Positions 44,807-53,161 of a stretch of DNA of 64,000 nucleotides are shown here, in pieces (position 1 is the stretch's first letter; every line of letters begins with the position of its first letter). The DNA comes from Actinomyces wuliandei. GTDB lineage: Bacteria > Actinomycetota > Actinomycetes > Actinomycetales > Actinomycetaceae. Both the position numbers and the translations under genes were made by a program. The stretch spans positions 2,046,001-2,110,000 of the forward strand of contig NZ_CP025227.1 in NCBI RefSeq assembly GCF_004010955.1, given 5' to 3'. The notes under the pieces were generated by a model. The model did not search any database, was not told the origin of the DNA, and saw only the letters and a list, made by a program, of their open reading frames with translations.

Positions 44807-46642
44807 TCACGCCATAGGAGACGTCTGGGAGGTGTCCTGGCCCCCGGACCTCCGCCGACGTGACAGCAGCAGGGCTCCGCCACCGATACCTGCTCCGGCA
44901 AGAGCCAGGAGCGCGGCCACGTTCGCACCGGTACGGGCCAGGCTCTGGCCTCCCCCGGAGGGGGTCGGCGCCTGCGTGGCGGGCGCCGGGTCGGCCTGCG
45001 CCGTGGTGGCCTGGTTCCCACCGTCCTCGCCGGTGCCTCCCGGAGGGTCCTCGGAGGTAGAGGTGGCTCCCGGCTGCGGCTGGGCCTCGTCCTCAGTCGG
45101 CATCGGGGCAGGCGTGGAGGAGTCATCCTGGGAAACCACCGTGTTAATCAGCGAGACACTGGTGGAGACCTGGTCACCAATGGTGAAGGTGCCCGTCCTC
45201 TCCCCCTCGACCACGAACACGGGCTCACCCCAGCTGTACCCAGCGTGATCAGTGGTGGCGTCGGAGGTGTGCTCGCTCAGGGTCACGGTGGTCCCCACCG
45301 GGAAGGTCCCGTCAAACTGGGTCCTCTCGCCGGCTGTCACCGTCATCGACGTGGTCCCGGACCGCTCATCACCCGAGGGGGCGTCACCCTCGGGGGCGCT
45401 CCACCCGGAGTAGGAGCTGGCTGGTGCCGGGAGCTCGTAGGCCGCGTCCACCACGAAGGTGGAGCCCTCAGCAGCAAACGGGAGGTCACCCTCGAACGTC
45501 TTGGTGACGTTAAAGGTACCGAAGCCCCGCTCCATCTCCACGGAGATGTCGAAGTACTGGACGTAGGAGCGGGTCTCGGTGTCCCCGGCCCCGGTGCCGT
45601 CCAGGGCAACGGAGTTGGTGTAGGAGACCCCCTGAGTCGCCTGGCCGCCGTCGAAGGAGACGGGGTACTCCATGGCGTAGTCGGCGTCGGCCTCGAAGGG
45701 CCCGGTGATCGAGATCGTGGCGGTGCGGCCGTCGGAGGACAGGGACACGTCCATGTCGAAGTCCCCGCGCTCCGTGCTGTCGTCAGTGCCGTCCGCACGG
45801 GTGAGTGCTGAGCCGCCGCCTCCGGCGGAGTCGTTCTTGAGGTACTTCAGCGCCAGGGTCCAGCGGCTCATGTCGGTGGAGAAGCTGGAGCCGGCACCGA
45901 GCTCGTCGGTGAAGGTCACGGTCTGGCGCGTCTGCCCGTCCAGGGTCAGGCCCAGCTGGTCGGCCACGTAGTTGGAGCCGAAGTTGACCCCCCAGGTCAG
46001 CTCGGAGTAGTCGTTGTAGAAGCTGGAGGCCCACTTGTCGATCTCCCAGTCGCCATAGCCTGGGCCGGTCCCGATGCCTCCCTCGCCGGGCAGGTCCACC
46101 GAGGTGGTGCCGTTGGCAGTGATGTCGGCCGTCGCCGAGGTGGTCGTCTCCGTGATCGCCAGCAGGGCAGTTCCCTGACCCTTGAACCCGTGGAAGCCTG
46201 CTGAGCGCAGCCGGGTAACCTGGTCGGAGAAGGTGCACACGATTGTCTTGGCGGTGAGCTCGCAGGTACCGATCTCCACGTTGGAGCCGTCGTGGCTGAC
46301 CGTCATGGGCAGCGACTCGGACCGCTGAAGGTTCTCGAAGTAGGTACCCAGGTTGATCGTGAAGGAGTCGCCGGGCTGGAGGTCCGCGCTTGAGGCGTCC
46401 CAGTCGAAGGTCAGGCGGGCGTTGTCGTAGTAGAGCAGTGCCCCCTCCTGCGGCTCATTGTTGCCGTTGACGCGGGTCAGGCTCATGTTGCTGACGGTGA
46501 TCCCCGTGTTCTCCTCGGCCTGAGCGGAGGATGCCAGTGGGGTGACCACGGCCAGGGCCAGGGCCAGGGCGGCAACCAGCACGGCAACCGCCCCCCCTGC
46601 GAGGGCACGGCGAGGCGCGATGCCCGTTGACACTGTGTTCAT
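44807..46642 (-). CDS. Sortase-anchored surface protein (LARTG)
   Basis: A 611-residue cell-wall protein. Signal peptide: RRALAGGAVAVLVAALALAL, ending near ASSAQA. Residues about 35-360 form adhesin-like beta domains of the bacterial Ig-like type (ITVSNMSLTRVNGNN, LTWGVNFGSNYVADQL). A DUF5979-like domain (about 375-490; FGTFNVTKTFEGDLP, GTFPVGTTVTLSEHTS) follows, then a Pro/Ser/Gln/Ala-rich wall-spanning stretch and the sorting signal LARTG at about 568, a hydrophobic helix and RRRR. Such proteins act as adhesins or pilin-like structures. No sortase or pilus operon is adjacent. ATG 46642 follows GGAG. Confidence 0.88.
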   Translation of the reverse strand: MNTVSTGIAPRRALAGGAVAVLVAALALALAVVTPLASSAQAEENTGITVSNMSLTRVNGNNEPQEGALLYYDNARLTFDWDASSADLQPGDSFTINLGTYFENLQRSESLPMTVSHDGSNVEIGTCELTAKTIVCTFSDQVTRLRSAGFHGFKGQGTALLAITETTTSATADITANGTTSVDLPGEGGIGTGPGYGDWEIDKWASSFYNDYSELTWGVNFGSNYVADQLGLTLDGQTRQTVTFTDELGAGSSFSTDMSRWTLALKYLKNDSAGGGGSALTRADGTDDSTERGDFDMDVSLSSDGRTATISITGPFEADADYAMEYPVSFDGGQATQGVSYTNSVALDGTGAGDTETRSYVQYFDISVEMERGFGTFNVTKTFEGDLPFAAEGSTFVVDAAYELPAPASSYSGWSAPEGDAPSGDERSGTTSMTVTAGERTQFDGTFPVGTTVTLSEHTSDATTDHAGYSWGEPVFVVEGERTGTFTIGDQVSTSVSLINTVVSQDDSSTPAPMPTEDEAQPQPGATSTSEDPPGGTGEDGGNQATTAQADPAPATQAPTPSGGGQSLARTGANVAALLALAGAGIGGGALLLSRRRRSGGQDTSQTSPMA

Positions 46643-47087
46643 AAGGTCTCCGAGTTCAAAGGGTTGAGGACACAGGACGGAGGGAGTCATCGTCTCCCTT
46701 CATCGCAGGAGCGCGGCACGCGCGCTGGCGCACCGTCCGCGACATGTCCGCGATGATTGTAACCACAGCGTCACAAGGAGTGACCACGTCCACCTTTTTC
46801 TGTTGACCCAGGATGAGTTTAGATTCTCACAGGAAATCGTCAGCAGCTGGCAGGTCCGCCTCCATACCGACAGGCCCCGGCGCGAAACTGGCCCCAGCAG
46901 GCCTGTACACCCCATGGCACCGCTGTCAGCAACAGCCGCCGCGTACGACGGGCCCGCGCGACAGCACCGACTCAGTCAACCCTATTCAGAGGTCAAACAA
47001 TAAAATGCCTCCAGCTCGGTCACTCTATTTTCAGACAATCCTCAGGCAGCGCGAAGACGAGCGCAGCCCAGATCGACGCTGGCTCTC
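46643..47087. other. Upstream region of the surface-protein gene
   Basis: About 445 nt of lower-GC DNA. A good -10 hexamer (TACAAT on the minus strand, 46756-46761) lies about 115 nt before the surface-protein start, suggesting a long 5' leader. No ORF was recognised. Confidence 0.45.
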
Positions 47088-48605
47088 CTACAGGTCCCCT
47101 TCCAGGCCACGCAGGTCCTCCAGCGTCTCGGGGCGCAGCACCCAGCCCTGACGCCCGCCCTCCACCCAGGCGACACCTGGACGGGTGAACAGGTTGTAGC
47201 TACTGGCCATGGAACGGCCATAGGCCCCGGTCGCGGGCACTGCCAGCACGTCCCCGACCCTGATGTCCGCAGGAAGGTCCACGTCACGCACCACCACGTC
47301 ACCGCTCTCGCAGTGCTTGCCCACGACGCGGGAGCGGACCAGGCCTGCTCCCGCGTCCGGCAGCCGGCTGGCCAGCAGTGCGGTGTAGGCCGAGCCGTAC
47401 AGCGCGGGCCGGATGTTGTCGCTCATGCCTCCGTCCACACTCACGTACATCCGGCTGGCACCCGCCCCCAGCTCGACACGCTTGGTCCCGGTGACGGTGT
47501 AGAAGGTGACCACGGCTGGGCCGATGACGCTGCGACCCGGCTCGACCGAGACCCTGGGGACGGAGTCCCCCAGCGCGGCACAGGTCTGGCGCACAGCCTG
47601 GGCCAGCGTCCTGGCCACAGCGGCGGGCGAGGGCGCCACGGGGTCGTCGCCGGTGTAGGCGATACCGTAGCCGCCTCCCAGGTCAATCTCGGGACACAGC
47701 ACCCCCGTGCTGGCAGCAACCTCGTGGCGCAGACGCAGGACCACGGCGACCGCCTGCCGGAAGCCAGCCAGGTCCATGATCTGGGACCCGATGTGGGAGT
47801 GCAGGCCGACCAGCTCCAGCTCCTCGGCCGCTACGACCTCCTCCACCACCTGACGTGCCGCGCCGCTGGACACGGACAGGCCGAACTTCTGGTCCTCGTG
47901 GGCGGTGGAGACGTACTCGTGGCCTCCGGCATGGATACCAGTGGTCAGGCGCACCATGACCCCACCCCTCTCCTGGGGGGCGTAGTGCCCGCTCTCCCGC
48001 CAGCGACGCACTGCGGCGACGGCGTAGCCGACCTCCTCGGGCGAGTCGATGACCAGGTGCCCCACACGGTGGTAGACAGCGGCGGCGACCTCCTCCTGCG
48101 TCTTGCCGTTGCCGTGCAGGCCCAGCCGACGTGCCGCCGTCACCGCATCGCTCCCCTCGACCGCCCGCAGGGCGTCCAGGCCCACCGCCAGCTCACCGCG
48201 TGAGGCGGTGTCAATCCCCATCCCCTCCTCCAGGACGAGGCGTCCCACTCCGGTGCTGAGAAAGGCCTTGGCCGCGTAGAACGCCTCCCCCCCGGACATG
48301 CCGTAGCCAGACCAGAACTCCTCGGCCATGGCAGCGCTCCAGGTGGCAGCACGACCACGCAGGTCAGAGCAGTCCAGGACGAAGACCGGGGAGGGGGCCT
48401 GGCCCAGGATCTCACTGACCCGCAGGCCGCCCAGGGCCAGCGCGCCCCCGGGGGTGCGCTGCGCCGTGGTTGGCCACAGGTCGGGGCGCTCCTGCGGCTC
48501 GGGGCACACCAGCGCGCCCAGGGGAGCCTCGCCGTCGGGGACCTGGGAGACGACATGGCAGGAGCCAGGGGCGGCAGAGGACGGGGCGGAGGAGGCAGAG
48601 GGCAT
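47088..48605 (-). CDS. lysA: Diaminopimelate decarboxylase
   Basis: PLP enzyme that decarboxylates meso-diaminopimelate to lysine. The 505-residue protein has the family layout: PVFVLDCSDLRGRA, FYAAKAFLST (PLP Lys), HSHIGSQIMDL, EIDLGGGYGIAYT, SVEPGRSVIGPA and the C-terminal GKHCESGDVV (active-site Cys) with PATGAYGRSMASSYN. A roughly 55-residue disordered leader is longer than usual. ATG 48605 has AAGGAG 5 nt upstream. The order argS-lysA-hom-thrB is conserved in actinobacteria; here the surface-protein gene is inserted between lysA and hom. Confidence 0.95.
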   Translation of the reverse strand: MPSASSAPSSAAPGSCHVVSQVPDGEAPLGALVCPEPQERPDLWPTTAQRTPGGALALGGLRVSEILGQAPSPVFVLDCSDLRGRAATWSAAMAEEFWSGYGMSGGEAFYAAKAFLSTGVGRLVLEEGMGIDTASRGELAVGLDALRAVEGSDAVTAARRLGLHGNGKTQEEVAAAVYHRVGHLVIDSPEEVGYAVAAVRRWRESGHYAPQERGGVMVRLTTGIHAGGHEYVSTAHEDQKFGLSVSSGAARQVVEEVVAAEELELVGLHSHIGSQIMDLAGFRQAVAVVLRLRHEVAASTGVLCPEIDLGGGYGIAYTGDDPVAPSPAAVARTLAQAVRQTCAALGDSVPRVSVEPGRSVIGPAVVTFYTVTGTKRVELGAGASRMYVSVDGGMSDNIRPALYGSAYTALLASRLPDAGAGLVRSRVVGKHCESGDVVVRDVDLPADIRVGDVLAVPATGAYGRSMASSYNLFTRPGVAWVEGGRQGWVLRPETLEDLRGLEGDL

Positions 48606-48764
48606 CAAGGCTCCTTAGGTCCGTTGAGCGGCTACGAGCAGGACGGCGAACAGGGACAAAGACGAGGCAGACAGGGCGCACCGCAGCGTACCCAGCGTGA
48701 CACGGGCGAGGCGGCGGGGCGCACCGGGCACAGGAGGCGGTCGGTGCCGGAGCGCCGGGCGGCC

Positions 48765-50441
48765 CTACATGCGCTCCGGGGCACTGACCCCCAGCAGCCC
48801 CAGCCCGTTGGCCAGCACCTGGGTGACGGCGTCGTTGAGCCACAGGCGGGCGACGTGCCCGGAGTCCACCGGGTCCTGCCCGCGAGGAGTCACGCGTGTG
48901 ACCCCGTACCAGGCGTGGTAGGCGGCAGCAAGAGACTCCAGGTAGCGCGCCACCCGGTGCTGCTCACGCAGGGAGGCCGCCTGGGCCACAGTGGCCGGGA
49001 ACTGGGCCAGGACACCGAGGAGGGCGGAGTCCGCCTGGGTGTCCAGGGCGGCCGGGTCGAAGCCCGCCTCCCGGCTCACCCCGTGCTCGGCGGCGTTGCG
49101 GGCCACGCTGCGGGTCCGGGCGTGGGCGTACTGGACGTAGTAGACAGGATTCTCCGAGGAGGAGGAGGCCAGGAGGTCCAGGTCGATGTCAATCGCGGAG
49201 TCCATGGAGGAGCGGGCCAGCGCGTAGCGCGCTGCGTCCACACCCACGGCCTCGACCAGGTCCTCCAGGGTGACGATCGTGCCCGCACGCTTGGACATGC
49301 GCACCGGCTGGCCGTCCTTGACCAGGTTGACCATCTGGCCGATGAGGATCTGCATGCTCGTGCCCGGGTCGTCCCCGTAGGCAGCGCACATGGCCATCAT
49401 GCGGCCGATGTAGCCGTGGTGGTCCGCGCCCAGGAGGTAGATGCAGCAGTCGGCCCCGCGAGCGCGCTTGTCCAGGTAGTAGGCGACGTCTGCGGCGAAG
49501 TAGGCAGGCTGGCCGTCAGACTTGATGAGGACACGGTCCTTGTCGTCGCCGAAGTCGGTGGTGCGCAACCAGGTGGCACCGTCGCGCTCCTCGATGACAC
49601 CGCGTTCACGCAGCCGGGCGATGGCCCGGGCTACTGCACCCGAGGTGTGGAGGGAGTCCTCGTGGAAGAAGACGTCGAAGTCGCTGCGGAAGGCGTGGAG
49701 CTCGGCCTTGACGGCCTCGAACATCAGCGCGACACCGCAGGCACGGAAGACCTCCGTCGCCTGCGCGTCGGGCAGCGTCGCGGGCTCGGGACGGCCTGCG
49801 GCGACCTCGTCGCGGGTGACCTGGTCGGCGATCTCGGCGACGTAGGAGCCCCCGTAGCCGTCCTCAGGCGTCTCCTGCCCCCGGGCGGAGGCGAGCAGGG
49901 ACGCGGCAAACCGGTCGATCTGGGTGCCGTGGTCGTTGAAGTAGTACTCGCGGGTGACGGTGGCCCCGCACGCCGTCAGGACGCGGGCCAGGGAGTCCCC
50001 GACCGCTGCCCAGCGGGCACCTCCCAGGTGCACCGGGCCGGTGGGGTTGGCGGAGACGTACTCCAGGTTGATGTGCTGGCCCGTTAGAGCCTGGTTTCTG
50101 CCGTAGGAGGCACCGGCCTCCACCACCGTGCGCGCCAGCGTCCCGGCGCTGGCGGCGTCAAGGCGGATGTTGAGGAAGCCTGGCCCTGCGACCTCCGCCG
50201 AGGCGACCCCCGAGACCCCGGCCAGCCGCCCCACGAGCAGCTCGGCCAGGGCGCGGGGGGTTGTGCCTGCCTTCCTGGCCAGCTGCATGGCGACATTGGT
50301 GGACCAGTCCCCGTGGTCCCGGTTGCGGGGGCGCTCCACGCGCGGATCAGGAACCTCGTCCTCCGGCAGGCTCACGGAGCCGTCAGCGACGGCCTCCTCC
50401 AGGACACGACGGATCGCTGCGGCAAGCTCTTCAGGGGTCAC
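48765..50441 (-). CDS. argS: Arginyl-tRNA synthetase
   Basis: Class Ia aminoacyl-tRNA synthetase, 558 residues. The N-terminal Add-1 domain contains [21 protein letters not shown]. The HIGH-type motif is [14 protein letters not shown] and the KMSKS-type motif is [33 protein letters not shown] and the C-terminal anticodon-binding helices complete the enzyme. The GTG at 50441 ([14 protein letters not shown]) gives the canonical start; an ATG 14 codons upstream would add an atypical leader. Divergent from the Nramp gene. Confidence 0.95.
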   Translation of the reverse strand: MTPEELAAAIRRVLEEAVADGSVSLPEDEVPDPRVERPRNRDHGDWSTNVAMQLARKAGTTPRALAELLVGRLAGVSGVASAEVAGPGFLNIRLDAASAGTLARTVVEAGASYGRNQALTGQHINLEYVSANPTGPVHLGGARWAAVGDSLARVLTACGATVTREYYFNDHGTQIDRFAASLLASARGQETPEDGYGGSYVAEIADQVTRDEVAAGRPEPATLPDAQATEVFRACGVALMFEAVKAELHAFRSDFDVFFHEDSLHTSGAVARAIARLRERGVIEERDGATWLRTTDFGDDKDRVLIKSDGQPAYFAADVAYYLDKRARGADCCIYLLGADHHGYIGRMMAMCAAYGDDPGTSMQILIGQMVNLVKDGQPVRMSKRAGTIVTLEDLVEAVGVDAARYALARSSMDSAIDIDLDLLASSSSENPVYYVQYAHARTRSVARNAAEHGVSREAGFDPAALDTQADSALLGVLAQFPATVAQAASLREQHRVARYLESLAAAYHAWYGVTRVTPRGQDPVDSGHVARLWLNDAVTQVLANGLGLLGVSAPERM

Positions 50442-50576
50442 GCACGCAGGGTACCGCCAGCCAGCATCCAGACGGTACGACACCGTACCCGGACCTGCTC
50501 AGACCGGCTCACACCCGCGTGCGGCACGCAGCACAGAGGCCCACCGCTCGACCGCGACCGGTCGGAGCGCTAAGAT

Positions 50577-50592
50577 TTTCGGGTACCCGAAA
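50577..50592 (+). promoter_or_regulatory. Palindromic operator upstream of the Nramp gene
   Basis: TTTCGGGTACCCGAAA is a perfect 16-bp palindrome 34 nt before the transporter start, followed by another half-site-like GATACCCGAGA at 50597-50607. Position and symmetry fit a DtxR/MntR-type metal repressor site (inference). Confidence 0.65.
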
Positions 50593-50625
50593 CCTGATAC
50601 CCGAGAGCCGGTGGTCCCAGACTCG

Positions 50626-52050
50626 ATGACCCACGAGCCCGCCTACCCCGCACCACACGCCCTGCGGCCCCCCGAGGATCCCGGCGACCCGGTGGCACAC
50701 GCTGTGGCACGCCATGCCCGGCGCTTCCGCCCAGTCCGGTCACAGCGCCGCCTGCTGGCGCTCCTGGGACCGGCCTTCGTTGCCGCCGTGGCCTACGTGG
50801 ACCCGGGCAACGTCGCCGCGAACATCACCGCCGGCGCCCGCTACGGCTACCTCCTGGTGTGGGTGCTCGTGGCCGCCAACGCCATGGCCGTGCTCATCCA
50901 GTACCAGTCCGCCAAGCTGGGGATCGTCACCGGGCAGTCCCTGCCGCAGCTCCTGGGCGGACGCATGAGCCGCCCGCAGCGGCTCGCGTACTGGGCACAG
51001 GCCGAGGTCGTCGCCGCTGCCACCGACCTGGCTGAGGTCATCGGCGGGGCCGTCGCCCTGCACCTGCTCCTGGGACTTCCGCTGCTGGCCGGGGGCCTCC
51101 TGGTCGGTGCCGCGTCGATGGCCCTGCTGGCCCTCCAGGAGCGGCGCAGCCAGCGGACATTCGAGGGAGCCGTCATAGCCCTGCTCGTGGTGATCACCAT
51201 CGGCTTCCTCGGTGGCCTGGTTGTGGCACCCCCCGACTGGGGAGCCACCCTCGCCGGCGTGCTGCCCCGCCTGGAGGGGAGCGGAAGCCTCCTGGTAGCC
51301 GCCTCCATGCTGGGTGCCACCGTCATGCCCCACGCCATATACCTGCACTCCTCCCTGGTACGTGACCACAACCGTGACGCCAGCACCGACACCAGCACCG
51401 ACGTCGCCAGCCCCAGTGCCACAGCCGATGGCAGCCCGCCGGGCAGCGGCTCCCCTGCCGGGCGGGCGGAGGAGACCAGCGCACGAGCCGAGCGCACTGC
51501 GCGCCTCCTGCGTGCCACCCGGGTCGACGTGGTGTGGGCGCTGGTCTCCGCAGGAGCCGTCAACATCGCCCTGCTGCTCCTGGCGGCCTCCGCGCTGTCG
51601 GGCGCGCAGGGGACGGACACCATTGAGGGAGCCCACCGGGCGATCACGACGACGCTAGGCCCTGCGGTCGGGACGGTCTTCGCGGTCGGCCTGCTGGCCT
51701 CCGGCCTGGCCTCGACCTCGGTCGGGGCCTACGCGGGATCGGAGATCATGGCCGGGCTGCTGCACCTGCGCGTGCCCCTGGTACTGCGCCGGGCCGTCAC
51801 GCTGGTCCCTGCCCTGGTCGTCATCGCGGTAGGCGCGGAGCCGACCTGGGCACTGGTGCTCAGCCAGGTGGTGCTCTCCTTCGGCATACCGCTCGCCGTG
51901 GTACCGCTCATACGCACGACCGGATCGGTGCAGGTCATGGGTCGGTGGCGTGACGGAGCGGTCCTGCGCTGGTCAGCACGGGCGGCAGCGACCCTCATCA
52001 TCGCGCTCAACCTGGCCCTGGTGGTCCTGACGCTCTCCGGACAGGCCTGA
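50626..52050 (+). CDS. mntH: Nramp-family divalent metal (Mn2+/Fe2+) transporter
   Basis: A 474-residue proton-coupled metal importer. TM1 carries the metal-binding DPGN motif (AFVAAVAYVDPGNVAANITA). TM6 carries the second site in GATVMPHAIYLHSSLV (the Met/His of the MPH motif). About 11 helices are predicted. The loop between TM6 and TM7 (about 252-295) is a Ser/Thr/Asp/Gly-rich insertion. The ATG at 50626 lies 34 nt from a palindromic operator, suggesting repression by manganese or iron through an unseen MntR/DtxR. A ribosome binding site is weak. Confidence 0.92.
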   Translation: MTHEPAYPAPHALRPPEDPGDPVAHAVARHARRFRPVRSQRRLLALLGPAFVAAVAYVDPGNVAANITAGARYGYLLVWVLVAANAMAVLIQYQSAKLGIVTGQSLPQLLGGRMSRPQRLAYWAQAEVVAAATDLAEVIGGAVALHLLLGLPLLAGGLLVGAASMALLALQERRSQRTFEGAVIALLVVITIGFLGGLVVAPPDWGATLAGVLPRLEGSGSLLVAASMLGATVMPHAIYLHSSLVRDHNRDASTDTSTDVASPSATADGSPPGSGSPAGRAEETSARAERTARLLRATRVDVVWALVSAGAVNIALLLLAASALSGAQGTDTIEGAHRAITTTLGPAVGTVFAVGLLASGLASTSVGAYAGSEIMAGLLHLRVPLVLRRAVTLVPALVVIAVGAEPTWALVLSQVVLSFGIPLAVVPLIRTTGSVQVMGRWRDGAVLRWSARAAATLIIALNLALVVLTLSGQA

Positions 52051-52192
52051 CGGGCGAACGCGGGAACGGGACCCGCCGGGAACCATGGGCAACGGTCCGC
52101 AGAGGTCTTACAGAGATCTACGGCGACCAGTCAGGCAGAGACGCGTCTCTCTTTTCCGGATCTGTCGACACCCTGGTACAGTTTCCTGCCGT

Positions 52193-52265
52193 GCCCCGGT
52201 AGCTCAGTGGATAGAGCGTCTGCCTCCGGAGCAGAAGGCCGCAGGTTCGAATCCTGTCCGGGGCA
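52193..52265 (+). tRNA. tRNA-Arg (anticodon CCG)
   Basis: A full cloverleaf: acceptor GCCCCGG/CCGGGGC, D-arm GCTC-AGTGGATA-GAGC, anticodon stem TCTGC/GCAGA with loop CTCCGGA (anticodon CCG), and T-arm GCAGGTTCGAATCCTGT. CCA is encoded at 52266-52268. It decodes CGG. The T-arm and acceptor show no sign of an integrated element. Confidence 0.97.
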
Positions 52266-52297
52266 CCAGCGACAGGCGAGATCTGCGGCAGGACGCC

Positions 52298-53092
52298 TCA
52301 GGGCCTTTGCCTCCCCTGTCTGCCAGTCCCCTTCTTCCTGGTCAGGACCTCCTGGGCCAAGGTAGGCACGTCAGTCATGATCGCGTCCACGTTGAGCCTG
52401 GCCAGACGACGCATCTGCTCCGGGAGGTCCACGGTCCACACGTGCACCTCCAGCCCCATCCTGTGCGCTGCGGCAACGAGGCGGGGAGTCACCACGGTCA
52501 CTCCCCGGTAGGTCTCAGGCACCTGGACCGCGTCCACCCGACCACGGGTCCAGCCCCAGCGGGTGTGCGGCAGCGGCACTGAGGCCTCGCTCAGCAGCAT
52601 GAGGCCGAGGACATCGACTCTCCCCAGCGAGGTGGTGGCCCTGGGCTCCTGGCGTCGTAGCACCGCCAGGCGCCGCGCGGAGAAGGAGGCAAAGCGGACA
52701 CGGTCCAGCGCGTCAGCGTCCCGCACAGCCTGCAAGGCAGGCTGGACGACGTCGGACTCCTTGAGGTCCACGTTGAGACGCAGGTCCGGGTACGCTGCCA
52801 GGAGGTCGGGCAGGCAGACGAGCCCACGAGCGTCACCGGCGTCCAGGTCGGCAAGCTCGGCCCACATCACTTCCCGGACCTGACGAGGGTCCCCAGCCAG
52901 TCGTTCCAGGTCCACGTCGTGACAGAGGACAGGCACGCCGTCCGCGCTCAGGCGCAGGTCTGTCTCCATCCAGTCCAGCCCCAGCCTCTTCACGTGCTCG
53001 ACCGCGCTCCAGGTGTTCTCCGGGACCTCCCGGCTGCCACCGCGGTGGGGGATCACCTGCGGGCGGCTGCTCACAGTCCTCTCGGTAGCCAC
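52298..53092 (-). CDS. glpQ: Glycerophosphodiester phosphodiesterase
   Basis: Hydrolyses glycerophosphodiesters to glycerol 3-phosphate and an alcohol. The 264-residue TIM-barrel carries the catalytic HRGG ... PENTW, METDLRLSADGVPVLCHD (metal and acid/base residues), LNVDLKES and MGLEVHVWTVDLPEQMRRL, then DAIMTDVP. No signal peptide, so cytoplasmic. The GTG at 53092 has GGGAAGGA 5 nt upstream. It converges on the tRNA gene. Confidence 0.9.
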   Translation of the reverse strand: MATERTVSSRPQVIPHRGGSREVPENTWSAVEHVKRLGLDWMETDLRLSADGVPVLCHDVDLERLAGDPRQVREVMWAELADLDAGDARGLVCLPDLLAAYPDLRLNVDLKESDVVQPALQAVRDADALDRVRFASFSARRLAVLRRQEPRATTSLGRVDVLGLMLLSEASVPLPHTRWGWTRGRVDAVQVPETYRGVTVVTPRLVAAAHRMGLEVHVWTVDLPEQMRRLARLNVDAIMTDVPTLAQEVLTRKKGTGRQGRQRP

Positions 53093-53161
53093 GTCATCCT
53101 TCCCTCTCTATGCGGCCGCAGCCCACCTCTACCCGCCCGCCTGGCACTCTGTCAGGCTCCG

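Noticed and set aside
52193..52268. tRNA-Arg as an integration site
   Set aside because: No integrase, no repeated tRNA 3' end, and an ordinary housekeeping gene follows.
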